58,999 bases of DNA, taken from NCBI GenBank assembly GCA_016936075.1, contig JAFGPS010000154.1, forward strand, positions 1 through 58,999. Reading direction: 5' to 3'. A program made the translations under genes and the position numbers. Every line of letters starts with the position of its first letter. Position 1 is the stretch's first letter. Below are positions 35,472 through 44,407 of this stretch, piece after piece. The notes below the pieces were generated by a model. The model had not been told where the DNA came from, did no database searches, and saw only the letters and a program-made list of their open reading frames with translations. This DNA comes from Sedimentisphaerales bacterium. Lineage in GTDB: Bacteria > Planctomycetota > Phycisphaerae > Sedimentisphaerales > Anaerobacaceae.

Positions 35472-36824
35472 TTAATCGGCAATTTCGAACGTAACTTCCT
35501 TATCAAATAGCTTTTGCATCAAATCAGATTTTTTACGCGCAGAATCAATTTCCGGCGAATTCTTCCTATTTGCATAAACTTTAATTGTAATCTTATCATT
35601 ATCAAATGTACAATTCAAATCGTTTATTATATTCATGTGGCTTCTATCGAGACCATCGCCAACTCTTAAAATCGATGCAAGTACGGAAACGACATGCTGC
35701 TGCGACTCATTTAAATCACAGAAATATTTATGCGAAGATTTCGGTAAAGCTTTCCTATGATATCTTGCAATCAGACCTATGATTGTTTTTTGGTGTATAT
35801 CAAAAGGCAGGCTTGCTGCATTAATTATCAAATCTAAAGCAGTTTTATGATGTGCCTTTTGTCCCTTTATCCAGCCTATGTCATGAAGTATTGAGCCGCA
35901 ATTAAGAAGAAATCTTTCCTTTACCGACATTTCATGAAGCTTTTTCAGATCATCAAAAATTTTAAGAGCAAGTTTTGTGACCTGCATAGAATGGGACTCT
36001 TCGTAATCACAGCTTTCTGCAAACTCTATGACTGAATCCATTTGTTCGTTTCTCTGTTTTTGCATAAGGCTGCTTTGTCCTTTTTGTATCTGACTAAGAT
36101 TTTTCCCTTCTTGCAGCATTCTTATAAAATTTTGGGGTAATTTTTGTCTGCGTATAGCTTTGATAGTTTTCTCCATCTCATATTCGATTTCATAATTCTC
36201 GATATCGATGGATTCATCAGAGAAATTAAGAATCGCGTATGTCGCTTTTCCGTCGGTCCCTTCCGGCCTGCCAACGCTCCCGGGATTTATAAACAATGTA
36301 TTTCCTGCTTTTACTGAAAATACTAAATGAGTATGGCCGCTCAGAACAACATCTGCATTAGCCATTTCTGCCAACTCATTAAGCCGCTGTTTTGTTGTTT
36401 GGGCACAAATATATTCTTCATTGGAAGCTGGACTTCCGTGAGTTAGAAGTATATTCAAACCATTTATTTCGATGCGTTTATGCTCTGGTAATGATGCAAG
36501 ATATTTACGATTTGTATTGCTAAGATTCTCATAGGTCCACTTGAATGCGAGAAATTTTTCCGGAGCTTTGTTTCTTTTCCATTTTTCTTCATTCTTTTTA
36601 AAAGCGAGAACTTTCAAATCGTAATTACCTATGATACTTAAAGCGTCACGTTGTCGAAGCAGTTCCACTACTTCATTCGGAAATGGATAATAACCTACAA
36701 AATCACCAAGATTCCAAATCTGATGATACTTACGTTTGCGTGCGTCATTAAGAACTGCCTTCAATGCCGGCAGATTCGCGTGGATATCCCCTATCAGAAG
36801 TATTTTCATTATTTGCTTTTTCAC
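35472..36824 (-). CDS. Metallophosphoesterase fused to a Ppx-type HD domain
   Basis: The N-terminal half (to about 210) is a YfcE/MJ0936-type phosphoesterase with metal ligands in GDIHAN, GDFVGYYP, GNYD, THGSP and SGHTH. The C-terminal half is an HD domain (LHDIGW, ARYHRKALPKSSH, ASILRVGDGLD) closely matching the Ppx C-terminus next door. A linker of about 60 residues carries a Gln/Lys-rich stretch. The start is probably GTG 36824 after AAAGGA; ATG 36809 is an alternative. Its first 77 bp overlap the end of the CHAD gene. The pairing is unusual. It may act on short polyphosphate or a nucleotide signal, but the substrate is unknown. Confidence 0.82.
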   Translation of the reverse strand: MKKQIMKILLIGDIHANLPALKAVLNDARKRKYHQIWNLGDFVGYYPFPNEVVELLRQRDALSIIGNYDLKVLAFKKNEEKWKRNKAPEKFLAFKWTYENLSNTNRKYLASLPEHKRIEINGLNILLTHGSPASNEEYICAQTTKQRLNELAEMANADVVLSGHTHLVFSVKAGNTLFINPGSVGRPEGTDGKATYAILNFSDESIDIENYEIEYEMEKTIKAIRRQKLPQNFIRMLQEGKNLSQIQKGQSSLMQKQRNEQMDSVIEFAESCDYEESHSMQVTKLALKIFDDLKKLHEMSVKERFLLNCGSILHDIGWIKGQKAHHKTALDLIINAASLPFDIHQKTIIGLIARYHRKALPKSSHKYFCDLNESQQHVVSVLASILRVGDGLDRSHMNIINDLNCTFDNDKITIKVYANRKNSPEIDSARKKSDLMQKLFDKEVTFEIAD

Positions 36825-37839
36825 TTAAATTCCTTTTTGTTATCTCCACGATGGCAAATTTCGGTTTTTCCTTCTCACTCTGAGGTTTATCAAGATTTGC
36901 CTCAAGAGTCTCCCAGAAATTTTGCCTTTCAAGTATCTTCCAATATCTTACAAGAACTTCGAATAAATGCTCGCGAACTTGTCGTCGTTCTTGTTTAAGA
37001 TATTCCAGGCCGCTATTTAAAAAATTGTATGGCTTTTCATTACCGAAGTATTCTTTAGTGCGTTTAAGCTCTTCCTGAATAAAATTGTCTATATGATCAA
37101 TCCAGACATCGCAATCATGAATATCACCAAGAAGTGTCTGTAATTTCTTTACAACTTTTATTACATTATCAAGCTTTCCTTCATAAGGCTCACGGCAAAT
37201 TTCCATCGTATATCTCAATCTTTTTGCCGCGATTCTCATCTTATGATGACCCGAAATGTTGTCCTTATCATCAAGATGCCTTTGATACGAAACCATATCC
37301 TTTAAAGCTTTTCGTATATGTCCAGATGTTTCTGCAAATACGTAATCGCTTTTCAACTCAGGTTCATCTACAATCATACAAAATAATATTTTTTCTATCG
37401 AAGAGTGAATATCAGGGAGAATTGCTTTCGATTCCAATCTATCGACAGTTTTAATAATTTTAGACTGCTGCTTTTTACGGTTTTGTGTAGTTCGCAACAA
37501 GAGTCTTTTAATTCCGGGCAGGTAACTTTTTTTATCAGTATCAAGTTTTGAGATGGCCTTATTTAAAAATTCTATCTGAACGTCAGCGTCACGTGCAGGC
37601 CCCAAAGCTTTTGTTATCATTTTTATTTCCCTGCACCATTTTTTCATCTCTTTGGCAGGAAAACAATTTTCAAATATATCAAAAGCCGCTCTAAGTCTTC
37701 TTGAAGCAACACGAGATTGATGTACAAACTCAATATCCTCAGCTTTCCGGGCGCCATTTATCTCTTTAATCAGCTTTTTGAGCTGATTGTCTATATAATG
37801 ACAGGCCATTAATTGGTAGTTTTTATCTGTTGTTACCAT
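36748..37839 (-). CDS. CHAD domain protein (predicted polyphosphate-binding)
   Basis: CHAD domains are helical bundles rich in conserved histidines and basic residues that bind polyphosphate and often accompany polyP enzymes. This 363-residue protein shows the typical repeated pattern: HQSRVASRRLRAAFDIFENCF with LGPARDADVQ in the first half, and HHKMRIAAKRLRYTMEICREPY with LLGDIHDCDVW in the second. It has no membrane segment or signal peptide. An AAAAGGA ribosome site precedes the ATG. It is the first gene of the polyphosphate operon, behind the promoter at 37878-37906. Confidence 0.9.
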   Translation of the reverse strand: MVTTDKNYQLMACHYIDNQLKKLIKEINGARKAEDIEFVHQSRVASRRLRAAFDIFENCFPAKEMKKWCREIKMITKALGPARDADVQIEFLNKAISKLDTDKKSYLPGIKRLLLRTTQNRKKQQSKIIKTVDRLESKAILPDIHSSIEKILFCMIVDEPELKSDYVFAETSGHIRKALKDMVSYQRHLDDKDNISGHHKMRIAAKRLRYTMEICREPYEGKLDNVIKVVKKLQTLLGDIHDCDVWIDHIDNFIQEELKRTKEYFGNEKPYNFLNSGLEYLKQERRQVREHLFEVLVRYWKILERQNFWETLEANLDKPQSEKEKPKFAIVEITKRNLSEKANNENTSDRGYPRESAGIEGSS

Positions 37840-37877
37840 TTAAAATATCCTTTTGGAAAGTAAATTTAGGTAATTTA

Positions 37878-37906
37878 ATACTACAAAAATCTACAGCTAA
37901 TGTCAA
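37878..37906 (-). promoter_or_regulatory. Sigma-70 promoter of the polyphosphate operon
   Basis: On the minus strand, TTGACA (37906-37901), 17 bp, then TAGTAT (37883-37878). The start site would be near 37871, giving a leader of about 30 nt before the CHAD gene. No inverted repeat resembling a PhoB box was recognised. Confidence 0.72.
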
Positions 37907-37959
37907 ATTAACTTTATGTTAAACGGGGATTTTGCTACAGTTTTGCTGAAAAAAGTGCA

Positions 37960-38604
37960 TTAACCAGCAATGAGACTCGATTCAATATGAGTGTTTGATT
38001 TTTTGGAATAATCAGGAAGAATTTTCATATCGAATATCACTGACCTCCCGAAGATATGTACGAAAAGATTCGCTTTTTTAACCGCTTTGTTTAATGAAAT
38101 ATTTTTTCTGCATTTCAGATGAAAAATTATTTCTCGTTTCCCTACATCACAGGCAAGTTTTTTTATTTTTGATTTGCCGCTTACTAAACCATCTGCGATT
38201 CTGAGTATTGACGCCAACTTTCTTATATAATGCCTTGATTCTGTATCAAGGTTTCCAAAGCTTTTATGTTCCCTGCTGGGAAGACCTCCTCGGTGATAAC
38301 GTGCAATGAGACCGATTATTTTTCTTTCCTTTTTTCCAAAAGGTAAAGATGAGAAATCAGCAATAACATCTCTTGCTAATTTGTGATGAATTCCCCTATT
38401 ATCAGGTTTACCAACATCGTGAAGTAAAGCGGCTGTTTCCAGCCATAACCTTTCGGTATTACCCATACGATGTACATTCTGCAACTGATCAAAAATCGTA
38501 AGTGCAATTTTATTTACGTCTAAAGCGTGTCTTTCGTTGAAACCAACTGAGCGGCCAAAATTTATTATATTGTCAAATAATTTAGTTCTCAAAGTAAAAT
38601 CCAT
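37960..38604 (-). CDS. Stand-alone HD-domain protein related to the Ppx C-terminal domain
   Basis: A 214-residue protein consisting almost entirely of the HD domain seen at the C-termini of the Ppx and phosphoesterase proteins of this island. The metal-binding LLHDVGKPDNRGIHHK, IARYHRGGLPSREH and the ASILRIADGL segment are all present. It lacks the actin-like ATPase part of Ppx. It is on the same strand, 120 bp before the CHAD promoter, so it is probably transcribed separately. The HD residues are intact, so phosphohydrolase activity on a phosphorylated nucleotide or polyP is plausible but unproven. Confidence 0.8.
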   Translation of the reverse strand: MDFTLRTKLFDNIINFGRSVGFNERHALDVNKIALTIFDQLQNVHRMGNTERLWLETAALLHDVGKPDNRGIHHKLARDVIADFSSLPFGKKERKIIGLIARYHRGGLPSREHKSFGNLDTESRHYIRKLASILRIADGLVSGKSKIKKLACDVGKREIIFHLKCRKNISLNKAVKKANLFVHIFGRSVIFDMKILPDYSKKSNTHIESSLIAG

Positions 38605-38803
38605 TTAACCTTATACGGCGTCCAATAAAATCATGCTTTTATGTATATCGTCAAATAAATTGTGCGGCATTATAAAAATTAAGTTATAATGCTATTAAAT
38701 TTCGTCTATTGAGAATTATAATAAATAGCATATTGCTTATAGTATTGTTATGCTCTTTGGCCGATATTAAAGAAATAAGTTATTAACTTTCGGACAATAA
38801 AAA

Positions 38804-39958
38804 ATGGTAAAAGAATCGAAGACTCGTTGTATTGGAATCCTGACTTCAGGCGGAGATTGCCCGGGTTTAAACGCGGCAATCAGAGCAATCACAAAAACTG
38901 CGATAAATGTTTATGGTATGAATGTACTGGGATTTCTGGATGGTTTCAGAGGCCTTGTTGAAAATAGAACTGTTCATCTCGAAAATAGTACGGTCAGCGG
39001 CATTTTAACTAATGGCGGTACAATTCTCGGAACAAGCAGAGATAAACTTCACAAAATGCCTATGGGAAATAAGATAATCGATATGACACATGTTGCAATC
39101 GAGAATCTGCGACAGAATCATATAGATTGCCTTGTATGCCTGGGTGGTAACGGCACGCAGAAAAATGCATTAAAATTGCACCAGGCTGGAAATATTAATG
39201 TATTGACACTACCAAAAACTATAGATAATGATGTCGCCGGAACGGAAATAACTTTCGGATATGATACAGCATTGCAGATTGCCACAGACGCAATCGATAG
39301 ACTACACACAACCGCAACAAGCCACCACAGAATTATGGTTTGTGAAATAATGGGCAATAAGTCAGGCTGGCTTACTCTCGGCGCAGGTATCGCCGGTGGT
39401 GCGGATGTAATACTCATACCTGAAATTCCATATGATATTTCTGTCGTAGTGAACTATTTGCTCGAAAGAAGAAGGAAAGGAAGCAAATTTTCAATTATCG
39501 CTATCGCCGAAGGTGCTGTTTCTACAGACGACGAAAACAAAAAAACAAAAATCCAAAAGAAAAAAAATAAAAAGCAAACAGATTCCACTGAAACTTCCGA
39601 AGATAAAAACGAAGAAATTATATTGTCACAACAAAATATCTACCAGGAATCCAAAGCGAACATTGTAGCCAGACAACTCCGAGATTTATCAGGCATAGAA
39701 GCACGTGTTACTACACTTGGTCATATACAACGAGGCGGAGTTCCATCTGCTTTCGATAGAACTCTTTGTACATTAATGGGAACAAAAGCAGCGGAACTTT
39801 TAGCCAAAGGTATCTATAATGTTATGGTCAGCTATAAATCAGATTCATGTGTTCCAGTTCCGCTCGATAAGGTTGCAGGAATACGGAAATGTGTGCCACT
39901 GGACCATCCGCTTATTCAGGCCGCAAAATTGGTAGGAACCTGCATGGGAAATAAATAA
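38804..39958 (+). CDS. pfkA: 6-phosphofructokinase (group III PFK)
   Basis: Phosphorylates fructose 6-phosphate in glycolysis. Motifs are GGDCPGLNAAIR at the nucleotide site, CLGGNGTQKNA, the catalytic block LPKTIDNDVAGT, MGNKSGWLTL and GHIQRGG. The donor is ambiguous. At the positions equivalent to E. coli 104 and 124 it has Gly and Lys, the combination described for ATP-using group III enzymes; PPi enzymes have Asp and Lys. The preceding metal-binding Asp103 is Asn (GGNG). A Lys/Glu-rich insertion of about 45 residues follows EGAVSTDDE and may be a surface loop. It is divergent from the polyphosphate island. Confidence 0.9.
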   Translation: MVKESKTRCIGILTSGGDCPGLNAAIRAITKTAINVYGMNVLGFLDGFRGLVENRTVHLENSTVSGILTNGGTILGTSRDKLHKMPMGNKIIDMTHVAIENLRQNHIDCLVCLGGNGTQKNALKLHQAGNINVLTLPKTIDNDVAGTEITFGYDTALQIATDAIDRLHTTATSHHRIMVCEIMGNKSGWLTLGAGIAGGADVILIPEIPYDISVVVNYLLERRRKGSKFSIIAIAEGAVSTDDENKKTKIQKKKNKKQTDSTETSEDKNEEIILSQQNIYQESKANIVARQLRDLSGIEARVTTLGHIQRGGVPSAFDRTLCTLMGTKAAELLAKGIYNVMVSYKSDSCVPVPLDKVAGIRKCVPLDHPLIQAAKLVGTCMGNK

Positions 39959-40544
39959 TTTTATCAACGTATTTTTTCCATCATAACCATTTCTTACTAT
40001 TAGATATGTAGTCAAATGAATTAGATCAACTTATAATATATGACTGATTTTCTTTGTTTTGTAATTCCTTTTTTAGCTCACAACTGATTATAGGTTAATC
40101 CATATTACCCTTATTCAACGTTTTGTTTTCAATTATCTGTAAATATGGTAACTTCATAATATTTGGCGTTATTTGCTCCATTCATGTAAAAAGTCAATAA
40201 TATCCATGAAATAGACAACAATTGGCATATACTGAAAATATATATGCGTTTATAGTTAAAACACTAAGTATTAAAGAGTCAATAAGATACAGGCTTGTGC
40301 AACATAGCTTCTGGTATATACATTACATTAATATAAACAAAGGAGAAATATATCAGAAAAAACAATCAAACAGCAGCGGCAGGAGAATTCTGAAAATGGT
40401 TATGGAAAATAGCATAAGTTTGAATAACAATTTCTATATACATAATCCTGCATTTGACAAGTATATTCAGTAAAATAATTTCTATTTGAGATATTTAATT
40501 TTTGCAAACGAAATTAATCCTTAAATAAAAGGAAAGGGAGTGTT
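39959..40544. other. Intergenic region, 586 bp, no convincing gene
   Basis: A/T-rich. One frame (40222-40473, TTG start, 83 residues) shows no ribosome site and no family resemblance, and I do not call it. A small inverted repeat GCATATA/TATATGC lies at 40225-40247. The left arm of a 17-bp inverted repeat flanking the first fucosidase lies at 40491-40507. The promoter of the saccharolytic cluster is probably here but was not identified. Confidence 0.5.
40491..40507 (+). repeat. 17-bp inverted repeat flanking GH29-1, left arm
   Basis: TCTATTTGAGATATTTA is exactly complementary to 42387-42403, on the other side of the first fucosidase gene. Confidence 0.8.
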
Positions 40545-42272
40545 ATGAACATTACTCGAAGAAAAATGATGCAATTATTAGCTGGCACTGTATCGGCTGG
40601 TTATTTATCTCGTACATTTGGTCAGACACTTAATCCAGCATCTGTATCTGCAATACCTCCGGCACCGAAACCAATTCCAGCTCCACCAGGTTTCGGAGTA
40701 ACTGCAGGACCATTCCAGCCATCGTGGGAATCTCTGGCTGCAAATTACCAGGTGCCAGATTGGTACCGAGACGCAAAATTCGGTATTTGGGCACATTGGG
40801 GTCCGCAATGCCAGCCGGAGATGGGCGATTGGTACGCACAGAACATGTATAAATTCAGCACTAATCCAAATAGTGTTTATCAATTTCACTGCAAGAAATA
40901 CGGCCATCCATCAAAGTTCGGCTTCAAAGACGTTATAAATGAATGGAAAGCAGACAAATGGAAACCGGAGGAATTGCTTGCTCTTTATAAGAAAGCCGGA
41001 GCCAGGTTCTTTGCAGCAATGGCAAACCATCACGACAATCTTGATATGTGGGACTCAAAGTATCAGCCATGGAACAGTGTCGCAGTCGGACCTAAGAAGA
41101 ACATAATCGGCGGCTGGGCAAAGGCAACTCGCGAAGCAGGCTTGAAATTTGCCCTCTCATGTCACGCAAGCCATACATGGGATTGGTTGCAGGTTTCGCA
41201 GGATTCTGATCGGTCTGGAGAATTTGCTGGCGTAACCTATGACGGACTCGTGAGTAAAGCAGACGGTAAGGGAAAATGGTGGGACGGCCTTGATCCACAG
41301 GATCTTTATGCGCAATATCACCAGAGAGGTAATTACGATTGGAATCTATCACCTCAGGCCAATAGAGGAAGAGGCTCAAGAGGAAATCAGCAGGGAACCA
41401 CACCTCCGGTTGACCCGGCTTATATCGAAAAATTCTTCAATCGTACAATTGATTTGATTGATAAATATCAACCCGACCTTTTGTACTTCGATGACACAGT
41501 TCTGCCAATTTACCCGGCAAGTGATATAGGCCTGCGCATCGCCGCATATCTTTACAATACAAGCTTTGCCAAAAATGGTAAACTCGAAGCAGTAATGACT
41601 GGTAAGAAACTCAATGACGAACAACGCCAAGCCATTCTGTTCGACGTTGAGCGAGGCGTAACCACTGACGCTGAGACAATACCATGGCAAACCGATACAT
41701 GTATTGGTGAGTGGCACTATAGGCGAAGTATCTTCGAGCAACACAGATACAAAACTCCTCTGCAGGTCGTGCAGATGCTTATTGATATTGTTAGTAAGAA
41801 CGGTAATCTCATGCTTAGTGTTCCGCTCCGCGGTGACGGTACAATTGACGAGGACGAGGTAGCTTGCGTGGAAGGTATAGGTAAGTGGATGGAACCTAAC
41901 AGCGAAGGTATCTATGCAACTCGTCCGTGGAAAGTATATGGCGAAGGTCCCTCAACGATTGCAAGCAATCAGGCTCGAGGTCAATTTGGCGGCTCACGAG
42001 ATGTTCGAGCTTACACGTCAGAAGATTTCCGATTCACGGCTAAAGGTGATACGGTCTTTGCTTTTATGATGGGCTGGCCTGAGACAGGCAAAGCAACAAT
42101 CAAATCTCTGGCTCAGAATAGTGAGATTTTCCCGATGGAAATCGCCAGGGTTGAACTTCTTGGTGTGGGAACATTACCCTTCACACGCAATGCCTCTGGC
42201 GTGGTCGTTAACCTGCCAGAGAAAAAGCCTAATGATTATGCATATACTCTTAAAATTATACCGAGAACATAA
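40545..42272 (+). CDS. GH29 alpha-L-fucosidase, Tat-type signal
   Basis: A retaining exo-glycosidase that removes terminal alpha-L-fucose. The 575-residue protein starts with a twin-arginine-like signal (NITRRKMMQLLAGTVSAGYL) and a Pro-rich linker (about 35-55). The catalytic barrel follows, with WYRDAKFGIWAHWGPQ, ARFFAAMANHHDNLDMWDS and the nucleophile region YQPDLLYFDDTV (about 314). A C-terminal beta-sandwich ends the protein. GGAAAGGGAG precedes the ATG. Exported folded, it would act in the periplasm or at the surface. It is related to the second GH29 in this cluster (53454). Fine linkage preference cannot be read. Confidence 0.88.
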   Translation: MNITRRKMMQLLAGTVSAGYLSRTFGQTLNPASVSAIPPAPKPIPAPPGFGVTAGPFQPSWESLAANYQVPDWYRDAKFGIWAHWGPQCQPEMGDWYAQNMYKFSTNPNSVYQFHCKKYGHPSKFGFKDVINEWKADKWKPEELLALYKKAGARFFAAMANHHDNLDMWDSKYQPWNSVAVGPKKNIIGGWAKATREAGLKFALSCHASHTWDWLQVSQDSDRSGEFAGVTYDGLVSKADGKGKWWDGLDPQDLYAQYHQRGNYDWNLSPQANRGRGSRGNQQGTTPPVDPAYIEKFFNRTIDLIDKYQPDLLYFDDTVLPIYPASDIGLRIAAYLYNTSFAKNGKLEAVMTGKKLNDEQRQAILFDVERGVTTDAETIPWQTDTCIGEWHYRRSIFEQHRYKTPLQVVQMLIDIVSKNGNLMLSVPLRGDGTIDEDEVACVEGIGKWMEPNSEGIYATRPWKVYGEGPSTIASNQARGQFGGSRDVRAYTSEDFRFTAKGDTVFAFMMGWPETGKATIKSLAQNSEIFPMEIARVELLGVGTLPFTRNASGVVVNLPEKKPNDYAYTLKIIPRT

Positions 42273-42386
42273 GAGATTTTAATCTTTATAAGACAAACTC
42301 CTAAAAGCTGATATAAGAAATCATTGAAATTAATTTTTGGCGCTATTAGAAATCGTATTCTGGCGTTAATGATTACAGCAATGCTG

Positions 42387-42403
42387 TAAATATCTCAAAT
42401 AGA
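42387..42403 (-). repeat. 17-bp inverted repeat flanking GH29-1, right arm
   Basis: TAAATATCTCAAATAGA is the exact reverse complement of 40491-40507. It overlaps a small hairpin TTACAGC-AAT-GCTGTAA in the 203-bp gap before the next gene. Confidence 0.8.
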
Positions 42404-42511
42404 TTGAATCTCAACACTAACAATGATAAAGTATAAATATAAGCAATAATATTAATAAATGAAAGTAACTCAGTTATGATGAATTGTATAACATATCGCA
42501 AGGAGAATGCC

Positions 42512-44383
42512 ATGAAACAACTTTTTTTTACTATTTTGATATTTTGTTTTTTAGGATGTCAATCTGTAATTTCTGAAAAACCCGCAATCAAATTCGATGG
42601 TACATCTGCGACTATTAAAAGTCCGGACGGTAAAATCAAAATAGAAATCCAAGTCGATGCAAATGACCAACTAACATGGTCGGTTCAGCGTGAAGGTCAG
42701 CCTGTTCTCGCTGCCGCTCCACTGGGCTTGATAGTTGACGGCAACAATCTTGGTAAATCTGTCACACTAAAAGCTCCCAGCGCAAGGACAATTAATGAAA
42801 AGTATCCTACCTTCGGTAATCACTCAGTTGCGACCAATCATTGTAATGAAGCTGTAATACCTATAGAGTGTGCTGATGGTATGAAATATGAGCTTGATGT
42901 GCGTGCATTCGACGACGGAGCCGCTGTACGTACAAGAGTCGCACTTGATGATACATCGCATACAATCGCAGGCGAAACTACTTCATGGGCTTTACCGCTT
43001 GATTCGCACGCATGGGCGGCTCCTTATGATATGGGTTATGAGCAAGCTTATCGAAATGGAACTTTCGATACTATCCGTGAAGGTTCACAATGGTCACCGC
43101 CTATAACATTTAAGCTCGAAGGAAATCTCTATGTCTCCATAACTGAAGCCAATAATGATTGTTTTCCTGATATGGGTTTAGTGCGTAACGGAAATTACCT
43201 TAAAGCAATATTTCCATCTTCAACAAGAGGCTGGAGACACCAGGGTTCTATTGTAACTCCATGGCGTGTTGCGATTATCACAGAGGGACTTAACGATTTA
43301 GTAAATAGTGACATTGTGACAAATCTTTGTCCACCCCCATCTGAGGAATTGGCTAATGCCGACTGGATTAAGCCCGGCCGTTCTTTATGGCAATGGTGGG
43401 CTATAGGAGCACCTCAATTAAATGACCAAAAGGCCTGGGTTGATGCAGCCAAAAAACTTAATTTCGAATATTACTTAATAGATGACGGCTGGCGCAACTG
43501 GCGAGCACCCGGTAAAGATCAGTGGCAATGTCTAAAGGAAGTTATCGATTATGCAAAGAGCCAGGGAGTTGGCCCTCTGGTATGGGTAAACTCCTCGGAA
43601 ATGCGCAGTGCTGGTTCACGACGAGCCTATCTTGAAAAGGTTGCCGCACTCGGTGCAGTAGGTATTAAAATAGATTTCATCCCAGCTTGTACTGCGGAGG
43701 TAACTCGCTGGTACGAAGGCGCACTTAAAGATACCGCAGAATTACATCTTCTTTGTAATTTTCATGGCGCAGTTAAACTTACAGGTCGCCAGCGTACATG
43801 GCCGCATGAGTTAACACGTGAAGCAGTTCGCGGCCACGAATATCATATGTCACGTTATCGCCGCGTTCAAGCCGCCGACCATGATGAAATAGTTCTTTTC
43901 ACTCGCTACCTTGCAGGTCCGGCTGATTACACTCCAACAGCGTTCGATACAAAAGAAATGGTTGGATACACATGGGCACATCTTCTTGCACAAGCGGTCG
44001 ATATGACCTCGCCATTACTGCACTTTGCCGGTAAATACCAGGACTTCATCGGAAATCCTGCTGAAGATTTCTTACGACATCTACCTTCTACATGGGACGA
44101 AACGATTGTTCTGCCGGGAACTGAAATTGGTAAAATTGCTGGTTTCGCTCGCCGACGCGGCCAGGAATGGTTTATCGGAGTATTGAACGGAGCCGATGCC
44201 GCTACGATGCAAATTGATCTTTCTTTCCTGGGTTCCGGAAAATGGAACGCTGAAATATTTGGCGACGACCCGGACAATGCCGCAACATTTAAACGCGAAA
44301 GCAAATCTGTTACAGCCAGTGACAATCTCACAGTCTCAATGAGTCCTCGTGGTGGTTCGGTTGTCTGGATTACTAAAGATTAA
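42512..44383 (+). CDS. GH97 family glycoside hydrolase, lipoprotein (alpha-galactosidase- or alpha-glucosidase-like)
   Basis: GH97 contains inverting alpha-glucosidases and retaining alpha-galactosidases. The start is ATG 42512 with an AAGGAGA ribosome site, giving 623 residues and a lipobox (CFLGC). An N-terminal beta-sandwich (SPDGKIKIEIQVDANDQLTWSV) precedes the barrel with LIDDGWRNW and VGIKIDFIPA. It ends in a C-terminal sandwich (MSPRGGSVVWITKD). The aspartate in IKIDF (about 388) sits where retaining members have their nucleophile, favouring alpha-galactosidase or a related activity. It is followed by a second GH97 with 24 bp between. Confidence 0.85.
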   Translation: MKQLFFTILIFCFLGCQSVISEKPAIKFDGTSATIKSPDGKIKIEIQVDANDQLTWSVQREGQPVLAAAPLGLIVDGNNLGKSVTLKAPSARTINEKYPTFGNHSVATNHCNEAVIPIECADGMKYELDVRAFDDGAAVRTRVALDDTSHTIAGETTSWALPLDSHAWAAPYDMGYEQAYRNGTFDTIREGSQWSPPITFKLEGNLYVSITEANNDCFPDMGLVRNGNYLKAIFPSSTRGWRHQGSIVTPWRVAIITEGLNDLVNSDIVTNLCPPPSEELANADWIKPGRSLWQWWAIGAPQLNDQKAWVDAAKKLNFEYYLIDDGWRNWRAPGKDQWQCLKEVIDYAKSQGVGPLVWVNSSEMRSAGSRRAYLEKVAALGAVGIKIDFIPACTAEVTRWYEGALKDTAELHLLCNFHGAVKLTGRQRTWPHELTREAVRGHEYHMSRYRRVQAADHDEIVLFTRYLAGPADYTPTAFDTKEMVGYTWAHLLAQAVDMTSPLLHFAGKYQDFIGNPAEDFLRHLPSTWDETIVLPGTEIGKIAGFARRRGQEWFIGVLNGADAATMQIDLSFLGSGKWNAEIFGDDPDNAATFKRESKSVTASDNLTVSMSPRGGSVVWITKD

Positions 44384-44407
44384 AAAAAATGTATTTAAGG
44401 AGTGAAG

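Noticed and set aside
40222-40473. 83-residue open frame in the gap before GH29-1
   Set aside because: TTG start, no ribosome site, composition like the surrounding A/T-rich spacer and no recognisable family.
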